A stretch of DNA of 64,000 nt from CAVVSQ01 sp963848825 (GCA_963848825.1 CAWKFA010000010.1:1-64000); one strand, 5' to 3'. Positions 1 to 10,432 are shown, counted from the stretch's first letter. Program-made: numbers and translations. The notes: generated by a model not told the origin, from the sequence alone.

Positions 1-26
1 TTCTCCGTTCCTCTCCGCTCGCTCAT
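1..26 (-). CDS. possible start of a downstream gene, cut by the window edge
   Basis: Eleven bases after the hsdR stop codon on the minus strand an ATG at 26 opens a frame reading MSERRGTE before the window ends. The close spacing fits a second gene of the same transcript, possibly another restriction-modification gene, but eight codons carry no family signal. No clear ribosome binding site is visible. Confidence 0.2.
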
Positions 27-37
27 TTTCGGCGTCC

Positions 38-3000
38 TTACTGCTCGTAGGCGTTGAGTCCCGAAATCTCGCGGCCGCCAGCAAGCTTCTTCAGGAGGGG
101 GAGCAGGTCGTCCATGAGGGCCAGTTCCTTTTCCCGGCGGTCGCGCCAGCTGAGTTCCAGCGGGGCCAGCAGGTCGGTGAGTTGTTCGCCGTCGAAGACC
201 ATCCGGCCGAGGATCGTATCGACGAAGCCTTGCAGCGTGTCGGTCGCCAGGCCGTGCTTGCCGGCGACGGCGGCGAGTTCCTTCGCGTTCCGCTCGGCCT
301 TGAACCGCTGGTAGCCCTCGCGGACGGCCTTTTCGTCCAGCTTCTTGCCGGTTTCGAGCGACTTGACGTAGTCGGTGATCAACTCGCGTTCGTCCATGAA
401 CTTGGCGTCGGAGGCGATCAGGCCGATCAGTTGTTCGCGGCTCATCTTCGCCTTGCCGGGGGCCTGCTGCGAATACTTGGCGATCAGGCCCATGATGTAG
501 TCGTAATCGATCAGCGCCGAGGCGAAGAGGACGAACTCGAAATCGAGCTGGTCCACGGACGGACTCGGCTTGCCGCCGGTCTTGCCCTGCTGCTGCTTCA
601 GCCGCTGGGCGGTTTCGATGTACGCGCCGCGGAACCCCTTGAGCTTTTCCTTGGGGAGAATGCTTTCGATGGCGGACTTGTTCTCCGGCGTGAGGTCGGT
701 GTACTGGTCGAGCTGGGTTTGCAGCCGTTGCACTTCCTTGAACTTGTTGATGAAGGCCGCACGGGCGTCGTCCCCCTTCAGGTTGGGGACGGCCTCGGGC
801 TTCGGTTCGAGCTTCTGCGACGCCATGAAGTTGTTCAGGTCGGCGACGGCGGTCTTGAGCTTCTCGATCACCTGCGGGGCCTTGTCCACCAGCCAGATTT
901 CGCGGGCCTTGTCCGCCTTCGCGCCGGAAAAGAGGGCGATGGCGGCATCGACGGCGTCCTGCTGGCCGCGGAAGTCGAGGACGTTGCCGTACGGCTTGGC
1001 GCCGTTGAGCACGCGGTTGGTGCGGGAGAACGCCTGAATCAGGCCGTGATGCTTGAGGTTCTTATCGACGTAGAGCGTGTTGAGGAACTTGGAGTCGAAG
1101 CCGGTGAGGAGCATATCGACCACGATGGTGATGTCGATCTTCTCCCGGCCCTTCTTCGGCAGGTCGGCGTTCGGGAACTGCTGGTCCTTGATCCGCTTTT
1201 GCACGTCCTGGTAGTAGAGGTCGAACTCGTTGATGCTGTGATTCGTGCCGAAACGGGCGTTGTAGTCGGCGATGATGGCGGTGAGGGCCTTCTTCTTCCC
1301 CTCGGGGTCTTCCTCGTTGTCGGCCTTTTCCTGCGGCAGGTCTTCCTGAATCTGCTGCACGTCCTTGTTCCCCTCGGCCGGCGGCGAGAAGACGCAGGCG
1401 ATGTTCAGCGGGGCGTAGTCCGGATCGGCGAGCATGCGGCCGTTCTGCACGCCGTCGAACATGGCGAAGTATTCGATGGCGTCGTTGATGGACGCCGTGG
1501 CGAGGAGGGCGTTGAACCGCCGGCCGCCGGTCGCGGCGTCGTGCTTGTCGAGGATGGCGTCGACGACGGCCTTCTTCAACATCGTTCCGCCGGGGGCGAC
1601 GTCGTTCTTGCCTGCCTTGAAGTAATCGACGTGGAAACGGAGGACGTTCTGGTCCTCGATGGCGTGGGTGATGGTGTAGGCGTGCAGTTCCTTCTGGAAG
1701 AGGTCTTGCGTGGTCTTGTACGACGCCTGCTGGCCTTCGATCTTCTGGACCGTGGCGTTTTCCTCGAAGATCGGCGTGCCGGTGAAGCCAAAAAGCTGGG
1801 CCTTGGGGAAGAACTTCTTGATGGCCTGGTGGTTGTCGCCGAACTGCGAGCGGTGGCACTCATCGAAGATGAAGACCATCCGCTTGTCCCGTAGCGGTTC
1901 GAGCTGTTCCTTGTAGGTAGCCTTCCCCTGGCTCCGGTTCTGCTTGTTCCGCTTGCTGGATTCGTCCAGGGCGAGGCCAAGCTTCTGGATCGTGGTGACG
2001 ATGACCTTGTCGGCATAGTCGTCCGAGAGCAGTCGTCGGACGAGCGTGCCCGTGTTGGTGTTCTCCTCGACGCAGCCTTCCTGGAACTTGTTGAACTCCT
2101 CGCGGGTCTGCCGGTCGAGGTCCTTGCGGTCGACGACGAACAGGCACTTCTCGATGTCGGGGTTGTCCTTCAGGAGCGTGGACGCCTTGAAGGAGGTGAG
2201 CGTCTTGCCGCTGCCGGTGGTATGCCAGATGTACCCGTTGCCGCAGTTCTGATGGATGCATTCGACAATCGCCTTGACGGCGTAGATCTGGTACGGCCGC
2301 ATCATCAGCAACTTCTGTTCGCTGGCAACGAGCACCATGTAGCGGCTGACCATCTCGCTGAGGGTGCACTTCTCGAGGAACTTCTCGGCGAAGGTGTCGA
2401 GGTGGACGATCTTGCTGTTGTCCTGGGCCGCGAACTGGTAAACGGGCAGGAACCGCTCGTCGGCGTTGAAGCTGAAATGCCGGGCATTGTTGTTGGCGAA
2501 GTACCAGGTATCGGTGTAGTTGCTGACGATGAAGAGTTGCACGAAGCTCAGGAGCGTGCGGGTGTAGCCGTTGCCGGGATCGTTCTTGTAATCGACGATT
2601 TGTTCCATCGCCCGCCGGGGGCTGATGCCGAGCGTCTTGAACTCGATCTGAACGATCGGCACGCCGTTCATGAGCAGGATGACGTCGTAGCGGTGGTGGC
2701 TGTTGTCGGTGTTGATGCGGAGCTGGTTGACGACCTCGAACGTGTTCTTGCACCAGTCCTTGATATTGACGAGGGTATAATTCAGCGGCGTGCCGTCATC
2801 GCGGGTGAAGCTGTTGATGGTGCGGAGCGTGCGAGCCGAGGCGAACACGTCCGGCGTGACGACTTCGTCGAGCAGGCGCTGGAACTCGTCGTCGGTCAGC
2901 TTGACGCGGTTCAATTCCTGGAACTTCTCCCGGAAGTTGGCTTCGAGCGCAGCGCGATTGCGGATGTCGGGGCGGTATTCGTACTTCAGACTGAGCAGCT

Positions 3001-3040
3001 TTTGAATGAACCGCTCTTCGAGTTGCTGTTCGGACGACAT
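38..3040 (-). CDS. hsdR: type I restriction enzyme R subunit (HsdR)
   Basis: A complete 1000-residue motor and nuclease subunit of a type I restriction-modification enzyme; it translocates and cleaves DNA lacking host methylation, in complex with HsdM and HsdS. Seen: an N-terminal nuclease core with D119 and the E133-F-K135 triad of the PD-(D/E)xK fold, the Walker A motif HTTGSGKT at about 273-280, DECH at about 393-396, FTGTP at about 419-423, and a later QAFSRTNR segment matching SF2 motif VI. The C-terminal part is helical, as in the EcoR124-type family. Length is normal and there is no frameshift. No hsdM or hsdS lies to the right; partners would have to be left of the window or elsewhere. 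Confidence 0.95.
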   Translation of the reverse strand: MSSEQQLEERFIQKLLSLKYEYRPDIRNRAALEANFREKFQELNRVKLTDDEFQRLLDEVVTPDVFASARTLRTINSFTRDDGTPLNYTLVNIKDWCKNTFEVVNQLRINTDNSHHRYDVILLMNGVPIVQIEFKTLGISPRRAMEQIVDYKNDPGNGYTRTLLSFVQLFIVSNYTDTWYFANNNARHFSFNADERFLPVYQFAAQDNSKIVHLDTFAEKFLEKCTLSEMVSRYMVLVASEQKLLMMRPYQIYAVKAIVECIHQNCGNGYIWHTTGSGKTLTSFKASTLLKDNPDIEKCLFVVDRKDLDRQTREEFNKFQEGCVEENTNTGTLVRRLLSDDYADKVIVTTIQKLGLALDESSKRNKQNRSQGKATYKEQLEPLRDKRMVFIFDECHRSQFGDNHQAIKKFFPKAQLFGFTGTPIFEENATVQKIEGQQASYKTTQDLFQKELHAYTITHAIEDQNVLRFHVDYFKAGKNDVAPGGTMLKKAVVDAILDKHDAATGGRRFNALLATASINDAIEYFAMFDGVQNGRMLADPDYAPLNIACVFSPPAEGNKDVQQIQEDLPQEKADNEEDPEGKKKALTAIIADYNARFGTNHSINEFDLYYQDVQKRIKDQQFPNADLPKKGREKIDITIVVDMLLTGFDSKFLNTLYVDKNLKHHGLIQAFSRTNRVLNGAKPYGNVLDFRGQQDAVDAAIALFSGAKADKAREIWLVDKAPQVIEKLKTAVADLNNFMASQKLEPKPEAVPNLKGDDARAAFINKFKEVQRLQTQLDQYTDLTPENKSAIESILPKEKLKGFRGAYIETAQRLKQQQGKTGGKPSPSVDQLDFEFVLFASALIDYDYIMGLIAKYSQQAPGKAKMSREQLIGLIASDAKFMDERELITDYVKSLETGKKLDEKAVREGYQRFKAERNAKELAAVAGKHGLATDTLQGFVDTILGRMVFDGEQLTDLLAPLELSWRDRREKELALMDDLLPLLKKLAGGREISGLNAYEQ

Positions 3041-3583
3041 TGTTGCGACCTCTTCGTATTCGCGAGCCTCGTGGCGATTCGATTATTTGCAGGAATGCCC
3101 TGAGCTGCCCGGCGTCGCCAACCATCCGACCAGAAGTCGGCGTTCAAGTTCACGCGGACTTGAAGCGAGTCCATCCCTGGAACAGCCGCGTCCTGAGCGG
3201 AATGCGTGGTTGGGATAGGTTACCAATAAATGAGAACTTCGTATAGCTCGGCGGTGGCAACCAGATTGCCACACAACCCGAGTCAGCGTTTCAAGTTGCG
3301 TGTCGATACGTGCATGGTCACGCAGTCGCGGAGGTGAAGGCAGATTTGGGAATAAATTGGCGGTCATGTTTATCGAATGTTCCAAGAAAGAAAATGTGGC
3401 CCGAACGAACAGATCAATCGGCCACCAGGGGCGGCGTGATGGTCGCGGTCACCTTGGGTACGCTAATAATGTGACAGCAACGTGACCCTCTGGGTTCGGG
3501 TTTCTGGCGACCTGACCGGAGATTATTTTTTGGCGGCGGGGACGATCCCTTGGAGCCGGACAGGAATGTCGGTCCCACCAAAC
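3041..3583. other. gene-free stretch upstream of hsdR
   Basis: About 540 bases between the hsdR start and the RhuM-like remnant. Short open frames occur on both strands but none has a recognisable family or a good ribosome binding site. It probably carries the hsdR promoter; I see no clear -35/-10 pair. It may be decayed mobile DNA, like the two remnants that follow. Confidence 0.4.
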
Positions 3584-3709
3584 GCCGCGGGGCCCGGCAA
3601 AAATGTGCGAACCATAAATGAACACCTCGTTAACATTTACGACGAGGGTGAACTGGTACGGGAGCCAACTATCCGGAATTTCCGGATAGTTCGAATGGAA
3701 GGCTGCCGC
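3584..3709 (+). pseudogene. remnant of a RhuM-family virulence protein gene
   Basis: A 42-codon segment reads NVRTINEHLVNIYDEGEL followed by a stretch ending FRIVRMEG. This resembles the conserved DNA-binding-like start of RhuM-family proteins, where a VRT-x-EHL-x-NI-x-x-x-GEL pattern is followed by I-R-x-F-R-I-V-R-x-E-G. The match begins and ends abruptly, and the surrounding open frame (3482-3817) has no further RhuM sequence, in particular no downstream YNLD-x-II-S-x-GYR block. RhuM genes are often found inside type I restriction loci, which fits the neighbouring hsdR. I read this as a decayed fragment; chance similarity is possible but the match is long. Confidence 0.55.
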
Positions 3710-3848
3710 TTGTTGCTACCAACACCGCCGGGCTGGGGAGGGGTGAATGCATGGCCGCCCGTGACCGATTCTTCCGGCGTTCGGAAGTGCGGCCCGCGAG
3801 AGAAAGGAATTGGGTGACCTAGCCAAATTCAGACACGGGAGCCGCACC

Positions 3849-4046
3849 ATGAGCGTAGCAAATTCCAAGCTTGTAACGACTTACTGCAAACACAAGTCCA
3901 CTGGACAGGCGAAGGTTGTCTTGACCGGCGCCACGGTCCTTGCCTATTACACAGCGGTTGAATCCGGCAACCTGGCCGAGCTCCCGCAGCTGGCCAAGCC
4001 CTCGTCTATGCCCGCCGTGCCAAGGCTACCTTGGTCGTTGCATCGC
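3849..4046 (+). pseudogene. N-terminal remnant of a serine recombinase (resolvase)
   Basis: Codons from ATG 3849 include KLVTTYCKHKSTGQA and YYTAVESGNLAELPQLAK, resembling the N-terminal region of resolvase-type serine recombinases (usually ...EIESGK...RPELAKAL). Shifting by one base near 4007 continues the family sequence as LVYARRAKATLVVA, which matches the usual AHAKRAKATLVVAKLDRL block. The catalytic domain then stops: the LDRL segment and everything after it are missing and unrelated sequence begins. This is a frameshifted, truncated relic of a mobile-element gene, consistent with decay of DNA next to the restriction gene. Basis: motif recognition only. Confidence 0.5.
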
Positions 4047-4102
4047 CCCGGGTAGTTTGCCGCTGGGTGTTCAATCCATCCGCTCGCCCGTGGAGGTGTC
4101 CT

Positions 4103-4897
4103 ATGCCACGAACTTTGCCTTTCTGGCTGTTTTGCCTAATTTTCGTAATCGCCTGTACCCAAGGCGCATCAAGCCAATCGGCCGCTGGTGCGGTCACAAC
4201 GGACGCCATAGACGAAGTGCTTTCCAATTGGGAACGAACCCAACGCGACATAAAAACGCTAGCCGTTGAGTTCACGTTCACTTTTCATGACACCATTTTT
4301 CAAACCAACGAAAAAGCCGACGGCGTTTTTCGCCTGGTGCGCATGCCGGATGGCAAACTCCGCACGTCCTATCAATTGACGCCTGAGAAGCCCAACGGGC
4401 CGAGCTTGAAGGCCGGCTTGCTGGACAGCCGAACGGTTTACTTCTTCGACGATAGCCAAAAAACGGAATACCACTTGAAGTTAGGCGATAAAGACCCAAT
4501 CGAGTTCCTGGCGGATTGGTTCAACCCGTTTGCAGTTCTTCTTGACCGCAAGCGCGCGGAGCAAGTCTCCGACGTGGAGATAAAGCGGGACGAGACATAC
4601 ACCTATTTGCACATTAAGCCAAAACACCCCAAGGAGAGAACGGGCTCGTTCAGTTCGCCCGGCTTCACCCTGGGACGAGTCACATTGATGAATGTCGATT
4701 CAGCCAACGTGCCCAAGGGCATGCCCAAGCAGCTTTGGCATTGTCAATCCAACGGCAATGAATCCTACTTCGAGATCAAATCCTGGCGCATAAACGCCGC
4801 CGATGGGCCGACCGTGGAAGATTTGGAGAAGTCCGTGAACTTGAAGGGCTGGATAGTGCAGGAGTGGGATTGGCCGTTGAGTTGGCGGGCGAAGTAG
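4103..4897 (+). CDS. exported planctomycete protein, TIGR03009-like
   Basis: 264 residues starting at ATG 4103, chosen because GGAGGTG lies just upstream (4092-4098) and a signal peptide follows at once (hydrophobic FWLFCLIFVIACT, then a small-residue cleavage region near residues 20-25). The mature part, with an early NWERTQRDIKTL segment and alternating beta-type sequence, resembles the planctomycete TIGR03009 domain, which has a LolA-like flavour of lipoprotein or lipid carrier. Its function is not established. It probably acts in the periplasm. It is a single gene pointing away from the recombinase remnant; the next gene is convergent. Confidence 0.65.
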   Translation: MPRTLPFWLFCLIFVIACTQGASSQSAAGAVTTDAIDEVLSNWERTQRDIKTLAVEFTFTFHDTIFQTNEKADGVFRLVRMPDGKLRTSYQLTPEKPNGPSLKAGLLDSRTVYFFDDSQKTEYHLKLGDKDPIEFLADWFNPFAVLLDRKRAEQVSDVEIKRDETYTYLHIKPKHPKERTGSFSSPGFTLGRVTLMNVDSANVPKGMPKQLWHCQSNGNESYFEIKSWRINAADGPTVEDLEKSVNLKGWIVQEWDWPLSWRAK

Positions 4898-5125
4898 TTA
4901 TGCGGCTGTGGAGCGGGCAAAAAAGTAACCGAGAAGGATAGAGTCAAACTCCGGATTGGCCCGAATCGCTCCACCCAATGCCAATGCCGGACGAATGCCA
5001 GTCATTCTGGGTGAGCTTGAACCACGTGCCAACCCGTCACGATTGAACCTGCCGGAAATCTGCCGGCTTGCGCGGACCTGAGTCTACCGGCGGCTTCCCC
5101 GCCGGAACCATACGCCGGGCTTCTC

Positions 5126-5980
<855 letters not shown>

Positions 5981-6001
5981 GGTTGACTTTCTAGAAGTGC
6001 T

Positions 6002-6664
6002 TTAGCGCCGCTTCACCATGGCGTCGACCCACACCGGCACATAGGGGGGAGTGCAGCCCTTGGACACCGGCCAGTCGCGGTACAGGCCGATCTTCTCGCC
6101 AATGGCGATGGCGCGCTTGCGGAGCTTGGGGTGGTGGATGCCAATGGCGCCGAGCGTGTTGTTCATCGTCCACTGCACCTCCGGCATCGCCTTCGGCATC
6201 TCTTTCTCGATGCGATCGAGCAGCGCAGGCAGGTCGAGGCCGTCAGCGCCCTTGTTCACGCGGCTGGCGGTGAGGTTCCAGCCCGCACGGGCGGCCCAGC
6301 GATCCTTCGCCTTCATCCACTTCTCACGCAGCGCTTCCTTCTCGGGATGTTGTGCGACGACATAAGCGTTCAGCCAGTCTGCCACCTGCGCGCAGGTGGT
6401 GGAGCGGGTCAGCTTGTCGAGTTCGTCGGCGGAGAGCGACTTGGGCTTGATGATGAGCGTGGCGAGGAGTTGCGCTTCGACGTTGCCGGTGTCCCAGAGA
6501 TTGAGCGCGAGTTCGTGATCAGTCTTGATCTTCTTGGCCATCGCGCGGATGTCGCCAAGTTTCACGCCGAACTGGTTGTCGGTGGCGCCGGCCTTCGTGT
6601 TGTGGGCACGCCGAGCGTCGTCGCCGAGGGACTTGAGCTGTGCGAGGATTTCATTGACGGTCAT
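6002..6664 (-). CDS. AlkD-like DNA alkylation repair protein
   Basis: 220 residues of all-helical, HEAT-like sequence typical of the AlkC/AlkD DNA alkylation repair family, which removes positively charged alkylated bases (3-methyladenine, 7-methylguanine) without base flipping. Family-type features are the DIRAMAKKI segment near residue 38, the WD(T/S)G-type turn, the DRWAARAGWNL segment near 123-134 and a C-terminal CTPPYVPVW segment common in planctomycete versions. Length fits. A second alkylation repair gene, a 3-methyladenine DNA glycosylase, is at 19.6 kb. Confidence 0.85.
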   Translation of the reverse strand: MTVNEILAQLKSLGDDARRAHNTKAGATDNQFGVKLGDIRAMAKKIKTDHELALNLWDTGNVEAQLLATLIIKPKSLSADELDKLTRSTTCAQVADWLNAYVVAQHPEKEALREKWMKAKDRWAARAGWNLTASRVNKGADGLDLPALLDRIEKEMPKAMPEVQWTMNNTLGAIGIHHPKLRKRAIAIGEKIGLYRDWPVSKGCTPPYVPVWVDAMVKRR

Positions 6665-7025
6665 GCCGACGATTATACGTGCAACTCTAAGCTAGTCAAT
6701 CATGTCGTCCCATACAGGCCAGGGAAAGTCCCCCGAAAGGCCTCGCCACCGTCGTCGGGCGGAAGGTACGCACAGTTCCCGCTGGTTTCAACGCGCACGG
6801 GGCGATGGTCGGATGGTCCAGGAGAATCGACGGAACTTGTTTTGCTGCAGGACAGTACGTGGTTCAAATCCCGTCGTCCGCTGGGGTGGTGCCCGTCGAC
6901 CAACAGGCCGACGGGCTTTGACCTTGTGGGGATGAAAGTTAAATTCGACGGACCAGTTTAACTCGCGCAGCTCGATGGTAGAATGTCCGAAGAGAATCGT
7001 CTTATTTACGCGCCAGGGAGACATC
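6665..7025. other. gene-free stretch
   Basis: About 360 bases between the divergent AlkD-like and VOC genes, so it must hold promoters for both; no clear promoter consensus stands out. A short segment near 6862-6885 looks like the TTCAAAT loop and 3' end of a tRNA, but no matching acceptor or anticodon arms are present. Confidence 0.35.
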
Positions 7026-7478
7026 ATGACCGTCAAGCGTATGGACAACGTCGGCATCGTGGTCGAAGACATCGATGCCGCCATTGAGTTCTTCACCGAG
7101 CTTGGCCTCGACCTCGAGGGGCGTGCCCCAATCGAAGGAGACTGGGCAGATGGCGTCACTGGATTGCGGGACATGCGCGTCGAGATTGCCATGATGCGCA
7201 CGCCGGATGGTCACAGCCGGCTCGAGTTGTCGCGATTCCTCGCGCCGCCTGTGGTCGCCGATCACCGCAACGCCCCGGTGAACGCTCTCGGTTACCTACG
7301 TGTCATGTTCACCGTGGAGGACATCGACGATACGCTCGCCCGGCTCGGCAAACGCGGCGCAGAGCTCGTCGGCGAAGTGGTCCAGTACGAAAACTCCTAT
7401 CGGCTCTGCTACATCCGAGGCCCCGAAGGAATTCTCATCGGGCTCGCCCAAGAGCTCGGGCAGCAGACTTCCCGATGA
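7026..7478 (+). CDS. VOC (glyoxalase-like) family protein
   Basis: 150 residues starting at ATG 7026, with GGGAG at about 7016-7020. The sequence has the two beta-alpha-beta-beta-beta modules of the vicinal-oxygen-chelate fold: an N-terminal module beginning KRMDNVGIVVEDIDAA and a second beginning LRVMFTVEDIDD, with family-type metal-side residues His at about 62 and Glu in the final GPEGILIGL strand. VOC members include glyoxalases, dioxygenases and resistance proteins; the substrate cannot be read from the sequence. It appears to be a single gene. Confidence 0.85.
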   Translation: MTVKRMDNVGIVVEDIDAAIEFFTELGLDLEGRAPIEGDWADGVTGLRDMRVEIAMMRTPDGHSRLELSRFLAPPVVADHRNAPVNALGYLRVMFTVEDIDDTLARLGKRGAELVGEVVQYENSYRLCYIRGPEGILIGLAQELGQQTSR

Positions 7479-7700
7479 GTTCCTGCGGACAGGTACAGAC
7501 CTGACAGGAGTGCACACACGGGGTGGCTGGTTGGCGTCTCCGCGTCTTGGCTCGCGCCCTCGAAGAACATCAACTGGGCTCGGACAAGTTCCGCGGCGGG
7601 CTGCCGACGTGCCCGGTCAATTCGCGGTCTCCATGTACATTATCATGGCGACAATTTGGTTGGAAAATCACAAGTTTTGCGGCGGAAATGGTGACAATTC

Positions 7701-8426
7701 ATGTTCAAACTCTACAAACGCATCAAGCGGCTTCTGCATTACCACGAAGCCTGGGCCCAGGGCGCCAAGATCTGCGAGCACTGGGGTATTGTCGGTGAGC
7801 GCGGCGAAACCACCGAACACAAACGGAACAAGAAACTGAGCGAAGTGAAGAACCTGGAGCAGGTACTCGCCAAACCACTTGGGGAAGGCTTTAAGCCGAT
7901 CGAAGTCGATGACCATTTCATTTTACTGATCGAATACCCTGTTGAGGGCATGGGGACAACCAAGTACTTGGCCAAGCGAAACGCACTTGAAAACCGGATG
8001 AACGAGACGCTGGGGTGGACCGGACTCGGGAATTGCGATGGCGGAAGCATGGGATCTGGGACGATGGAAGTCTGTTGCTTTGTCGTCGATTTCAAGATCG
8101 CCAAGCGCGTTATCGAGGAAGACCTCAAGAATACAAAGTTCGCAGACTACTCGCGCATCTATGATGAGAGGGTTGATCCGCCTCCGGTTCTCACGAAATC
8201 GGCCCAAGGCACCGGAATGCTAGCGCCGCCCTGGGTAATGTTTCAAGGTATCGAGGGCAGCGATCCGACCTGGCAGAGCGGAAAATCGGCCGCGTATCTG
8301 GCCAGGTGGACGAAATGGTTCCAGACTATTCCCGCAGACGCCCGAGCCACGTATTCCGTGGTTTTTCGCGAGCCAAAGGGGTGGTCGGGTTTCTACAAGT
8401 CGATAGCTTCGTCGTCAGAATCGTGA
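7701..8426 (+). CDS. conserved hypothetical protein
   Basis: 241 residues, cytoplasmic by appearance, without signal peptide or membrane segment. It starts MFKLYKRIKRLLHYHEAW, has an acidic/aromatic core, a glycine-rich turn GNCDGGSMGSGTMEV near residue 111 and a charged helix around FKIAKRVIEEDLKNTKF. The pattern recalls hypothetical proteins seen in Gemmata relatives, some in accessory regions near toxin or immunity genes; I cannot assign a function. The last 90 residues look poorly related to that core. Confidence 0.6.
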   Translation: MFKLYKRIKRLLHYHEAWAQGAKICEHWGIVGERGETTEHKRNKKLSEVKNLEQVLAKPLGEGFKPIEVDDHFILLIEYPVEGMGTTKYLAKRNALENRMNETLGWTGLGNCDGGSMGSGTMEVCCFVVDFKIAKRVIEEDLKNTKFADYSRIYDERVDPPPVLTKSAQGTGMLAPPWVMFQGIEGSDPTWQSGKSAAYLARWTKWFQTIPADARATYSVVFREPKGWSGFYKSIASSSES

Positions 8427-8661
8427 GGCGTGAGGGTGCTGCGGAACAAAGCGTCGGACTTGGCCGGACCCGCATTACAGTTTTCCGAGATGTGTCATAA
8501 TAGATTGGGTGTCTGGTGCATATCGGGTGGTGATGGTGTACCTCCATGATCCTGCACCACGGAAGCCAAGGGCTTGTGCAGCTCGATCCTGGGTCGGGGC
8601 TTGAAGACCTTTTGGCTGTCTGGTCTCAAATCGCGAGTTCGGCAGTGATTCGGAGCCTCAC

Positions 8662-9309
8662 ATGATCCACTCTACCCTCTTCGCCGATCGTGTCCAGGTG
8701 GCATTCCGACCGACGCGCCGTGGGGTCGTCGGACTCGTCGATGACTTGCTGGACCTGTGTCGGCTTTACCAACTCCGAATCAACTTCCGCGATGGCCACT
8801 GCTGCGTCCGTCGTCTCGGAGCAGATGCCCAAGAATCGTTGGATATCCCGGTTCCGAAGTCTGTATTCCGTGCCGCACTGGCAAGGGTCGCCGCGATCTG
8901 CAACGAGCAGCACCCCAAATCGGTCACTCCGTACAGGGGCGAGGGCAATATTGCCGTGCTGCCGCCGGTTTCGCCATGTTCGGAGAAGGTCCCGCCATCA
9001 ACCTGTTACGTGTCATTCACCAATGACCTTTCCGATCAAAATTTGGAAATGCGGTTCTGCACTAGTTCCGCGGGTGACGGGAACCGCTTCACGGTGCTGT
9101 TGCGTGACATGCGAACCGTGACGGTGTCTGGCCACGCGCTGACGTATGTCGAGAACGCCTCGAACAAGACCGACTACGGTTCGTACGGTATCCTTTCTCG
9201 CACCGATGGCGGGGAGGTTCTTGTTGCTTTGTTTCGTGTCTCGGAAGTGATTGGCGTATTCAGCGGCGATATCCGCGAAGCTGGGGAGAGTGCGGAAAAA
9301 GCTGGCTGA
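8662..9309 (+). CDS. conserved hypothetical protein
   Basis: 215 residues, no signal peptide or membrane segment. The first 100 residues (from MIHSTLFADRVQVAFRPT through the SVTPYRGEG block) look like a family found repeatedly in Gemmataceae genomes; the second half is beta-rich. No catalytic motif is visible. It follows the 7701 gene at 235 bases on the same strand, with no sign of an operon. Function unknown. Confidence 0.6.
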   Translation: MIHSTLFADRVQVAFRPTRRGVVGLVDDLLDLCRLYQLRINFRDGHCCVRRLGADAQESLDIPVPKSVFRAALARVAAICNEQHPKSVTPYRGEGNIAVLPPVSPCSEKVPPSTCYVSFTNDLSDQNLEMRFCTSSAGDGNRFTVLLRDMRTVTVSGHALTYVENASNKTDYGSYGILSRTDGGEVLVALFRVSEVIGVFSGDIREAGESAEKAG

Positions 9310-9513
9310 AAGAGGCGTGATACGCAGCGCCAAAGAGCCCTAGAAGATCCAAGCCAGGGAATCTGAGACCGCAAAGGGCCACGATAGATTGCTTAAGGCA
9401 GAAACGGGCGCTACAGCAGGGACGTCCCCCGCGCCTGCCGTTAGTCGCCGTTAATCAGTGTCCAAGCACGTGAGATCAGTGTGGCAGTCCGCTTCTGGAC
9501 ACGGGGAACTGGG

Positions 9514-10432
9514 TCACGCTCGGCTTGTGCCGACAAAACTTGTACGAGTCGTTCGCGCGTGGGTGGTAGTTGAAGACGGGGCGCATATGCGCAAAAATGG
9601 AGTCTGGGGGTTGAGAATGGCAGCTAAGCCGTCCAACGCGACTAGACTCAGTGGGCGGCCACGCTGAAGCCAATCCTCCACACGTGGCCAATCCAATCGA
9701 GATGCTGCCGCCAGGTTACCCCAGGCCTCGGTGGTTGGCTCGAAGACATGTGCTTCTATCCAATCCAAAGCAGCCGTTGAGTGAAAGTAGCCGAGGCAAA
9801 AAATCAAATCTCGCTTTCGCGATCCGATCTGCTCCGAAAGGGCTGCCGTCACTCTGGAGAAACCGTCGTGCAAGGGCAGACACGCCGCCGAAGCCTGAGC
9901 CAACGCAGGAAGAGCGACGGTCGTCGGAAAGTCACTCCAGGCGTATTGCGTAAATTCCGCCCCGCATTCGCCTAACGTCGACGCGCAAATCTCCAGTATA
10001 CGCGAGCGAATCGGGATGTTGCCGGTCGATGCGAATCGCTCCGACACGACATTCAGAACATCTGTCGGAGTGTGTGCCGACCAAGCGGCAGCTACTTCCG
10101 ATTTAAAATGCCAACGCGTAATTGAATAATCGAGAAGCTGACTAGCGTCGTGAGTGACGGCTGCCAATGTAGGTGCAGGAAAGGCTTCTGCGGCTTCTAC
10201 GTCCTCCTCCGGCTGGGTGGCAGTTCCGTCCTCATCGTAGAAGTCGTCATGGAGCAGAAACCCACACGCGCCGTGCCGCTTGACCAAGTTGTACCACTCC
10301 AGCGGGCGAAGTGCGTGCGCGTGTAGCCGCAGTTGGCAAGCCTCGCACAGCCGGTATGGCGCATCAACGTGATCACATGGGTCGACGCATTTGACAGTAG
10401 GCGCGCTCGCAAGCTTCGCACTCGTTGGCCAC
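9514..10432 (-). CDS. conserved hypothetical protein with N-terminal zinc-finger-like segment, probably frameshifted
   Basis: The long frame (9514-10287) encodes 257 residues from a TTG. The same frame stays open upstream and encodes CDHVDAPYRLCEACQLRLHA, a cysteine/histidine-rich segment. In another frame a GTG at 10432 encodes VANECEACERAYCQ, supplying further cysteine pairs. Joining the two near 10385-10400 gives an N-terminal C-x2-C...C-x2-C module followed by LRPLEWYNLVKRHG and an acidic region, which looks like a Gemmata hypothetical family. The last 20 residues are low complexity and may be off-frame. Function unknown; a real pseudogene is possible. Confidence 0.45.

Noticed and set aside
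182..1894. Large plus-strand open frame opposite hsdR and similar long antisense frames over rpsA, gap, pgk, moeA and purD
   Set aside because: They mirror real genes in GC-rich DNA, show no family motifs, and the opposite strand has intact conserved proteins.
6862..6885. A segment resembling the T-arm and 3' end of a tRNA (GTGGTTCAAATCCCGTCGTCCGCT, here only as a class, not as a whole gene)
   Set aside because: The T-stem pairs poorly, no acceptor 5' strand and no anticodon or D arm can be found upstream; it is not supported as a tRNA and only weakly as an attachment-site relic.
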